The position numbers and the translations under genes were made by a program. Positions 4,521 through 5,347 of a DNA stretch of 5,347 nucleotides are shown here, in pieces. The notes beneath the pieces are model-generated. The model ran no database searches. It had not been told where the DNA came from and saw only the letters and a program-made list of their open reading frames with translations. The stretch's first letter is position 1, and every line of letters begins with the position of its first letter. Source of the DNA: Acidobacteriota bacterium (GTDB lineage Bacteria; Acidobacteriota; Terriglobia; Bryobacterales; Bryobacteraceae); contig JAMCRM010000202.1 of assembly GCA_023380575.1 (NCBI GenBank), positions 1-5,347 on the forward strand, given 5' to 3'.

Positions 4521-5347
4521 TCGAATACCACGGTTTTATTGGCGTAGGAAAGGATCCGGTGCTCCAGGTGCCAATGCACCGCGCGCGATAGCACGATCCT
4601 TTCGAGGTCGCGGCCTTTTTGTATGAAATCCTCCAGCCGGTCGCGATGGGACACCCTGGTCACATCCTGTTCGATGATAGGACCGTCGTCGAGCACATCG
4701 GTAACGTAATGGCTGGTTGCGCCGATCAGTTTCACCCCGCGCTGGAAAGCGGCATGGTGCGGCCGCGCGCCGCTGAAGGCGGGGAGAAACGAGTGGTGCA
4801 CGTTGATGATGCGGCCGGGATAACCGGCCACGAAACCCGGAGAGAGCACTTGCATATAGCGCGCCAGAACCACCAGGTCGATCTTGTGTTCCTTCAACAG
4901 TTCCAGTTGGTGCGCTTCCACGCGCTGTTTTTCGCCCGCCGCCGTGGGGGTGTGCTGGAACTCAATGCCATAGAATTCCGAAATGGCGCGCGCGTCGGAA
5001 TGATTGCCAATGACCAGCGGAATGCGGCAGGGCAGTTCTCCGGCCTGATGGCGGTGCAGCAGGTCCACCAGGCAGTGCTGGTAACGCGAGACGAAGATCG
5101 CCACGGCGGGTCTGCACGCGGAATATTCCAGCCGCCAGCGCATCCCGAATTGCGAGGCAACCGCGGGAAACCCGGCGCGGAACCCGGCGTCATCCAGGTC
5201 GAAACCGTCCAGATCCCACTCCACGCGCATGAAGAAGAGGCCCAGCTCATTGTCCTGGTGCTGGTCGGCGTGGAGGATGTTGGCGCCGTGGGAATACAGA
5301 AAATTCGCGATGGCCGCGACCAGGCCTTTGCGATCCGGGCAATCGAT
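4517..5347 (-). CDS. purU: Formyltetrahydrofolate deformylase PurU, N terminus cut by window
   Basis: PurU hydrolyses 10-formyltetrahydrofolate to formate and tetrahydrofolate, supplying formate for PurT in purine synthesis and balancing the one-carbon pool. The 276 residues in the window start inside the N-terminal ACT regulatory domain (CPDRKGLVA at 3-11), so only about 5-15 residues are missing at the right edge. The C-terminal formyltransferase-fold domain follows from about residue 85. It contains IGNHSD (Asn115) and the hydrolase signature NVHHSFLPAFSGARPHH, with Asn182 and His184 expected to be catalytic. LDDGPIIEQD follows, with Asp220 the likely third catalytic residue. It ends in the usual SRAVHWHLEHRI and YANKTVVF stretch, so the C terminus is complete. 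The Met at 5230 is internal, since the frame is open and PurU-like to the window edge. Its stop overlaps the convergent receiver gene by 4 bp. Confidence 0.95.
   Translation of the reverse strand: MDCPDRKGLVAAIANFLYSHGANILHADQHQDNELGLFFMRVEWDLDGFDLDDAGFRAGFPAVASQFGMRWRLEYSACRPAVAIFVSRYQHCLVDLLHRHQAGELPCRIPLVIGNHSDARAISEFYGIEFQHTPTAAGEKQRVEAHQLELLKEHKIDLVVLARYMQVLSPGFVAGYPGRIINVHHSFLPAFSGARPHHAAFQRGVKLIGATSHYVTDVLDDGPIIEQDVTRVSHRDRLEDFIQKGRDLERIVLSRAVHWHLEHRILSYANKTVVFD

Noticed and set aside
4894..5250. 118-residue minus-strand open frame
   Set aside because: It is an out-of-frame shadow inside purU; the purU frame is continuous to the window edge with family motifs.
1..5347. Mobile element, phage defence cassette or CRISPR array
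   Set aside because: No transposase, integrase, terminal inverted repeats, spaced direct repeats or defence-type domains are visible. The tRNA 3' end has no adjacent integrase or evident att-type duplication within the window.

Overview
The window looks like a chromosomal segment from a GC-rich Gram-negative bacterium, most likely an acidobacterium of the Solibacter/Bryobacter type. That placement is an inference. It rests on the high GC at third codon positions, on an exported S55-type peptidase with its serine block at the N terminus beside a signal-peptide-bearing methyltransferase, and on recalled relatives of these proteins. No rRNA or other phylogenetic marker is present. There are no insertion sequences, phage genes, CRISPR arrays or plasmid functions, and base composition is even throughout. 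This is ordinary core-genome territory with some unusual protein architecture and gene organisation.

Left part (1-2250), minus strand: a candidate sigma70-like promoter drives a short exported or lipoprotein-like class I SAM methyltransferase. After 72 bp comes a secreted SpoIVB-type (S55) serine peptidase homologue that runs off the left edge. Both begin at GTG and carry an N-terminal signal sequence ending in Leu-Cys-Ala-Gln, so they probably form an envelope-targeted operon. In the peptidase, the Ser and His sequence blocks are in the reverse of their order in Bacillus SpoIVB.

Middle (2250-2810): a small unrecognised 78-residue gene is read to the right, divergently from the methyltransferase. 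It is followed by about 130 bp with no gene, then a complete tRNA-Arg(ACG) on the minus strand with encoded CCA and a good promoter.

Right part (2814-5347): a plus-strand alanyl-tRNA editing hydrolase (AlaX with C-Ala/DHHA1 domain) stands head-to-head with the tRNA. It is followed by a roughly 110-bp AT-richer intergenic region with several palindromes, then a stand-alone CheY-like receiver protein. That gene ends in a 4-bp tail-to-tail overlap with purU (formyltetrahydrofolate deformylase), which lacks only its extreme N terminus at the right edge.

Functionally, the window mixes translation quality control (alaX, tRNA-Arg), one-carbon/purine metabolism (purU), signalling (single-domain receiver) and an envelope pair (methyltransferase plus S55 peptidase). 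The plus-strand genes lack clear Shine-Dalgarno sequences but have -10-like boxes very close to their start codons, which raises the possibility of leaderless or short-leader transcripts.
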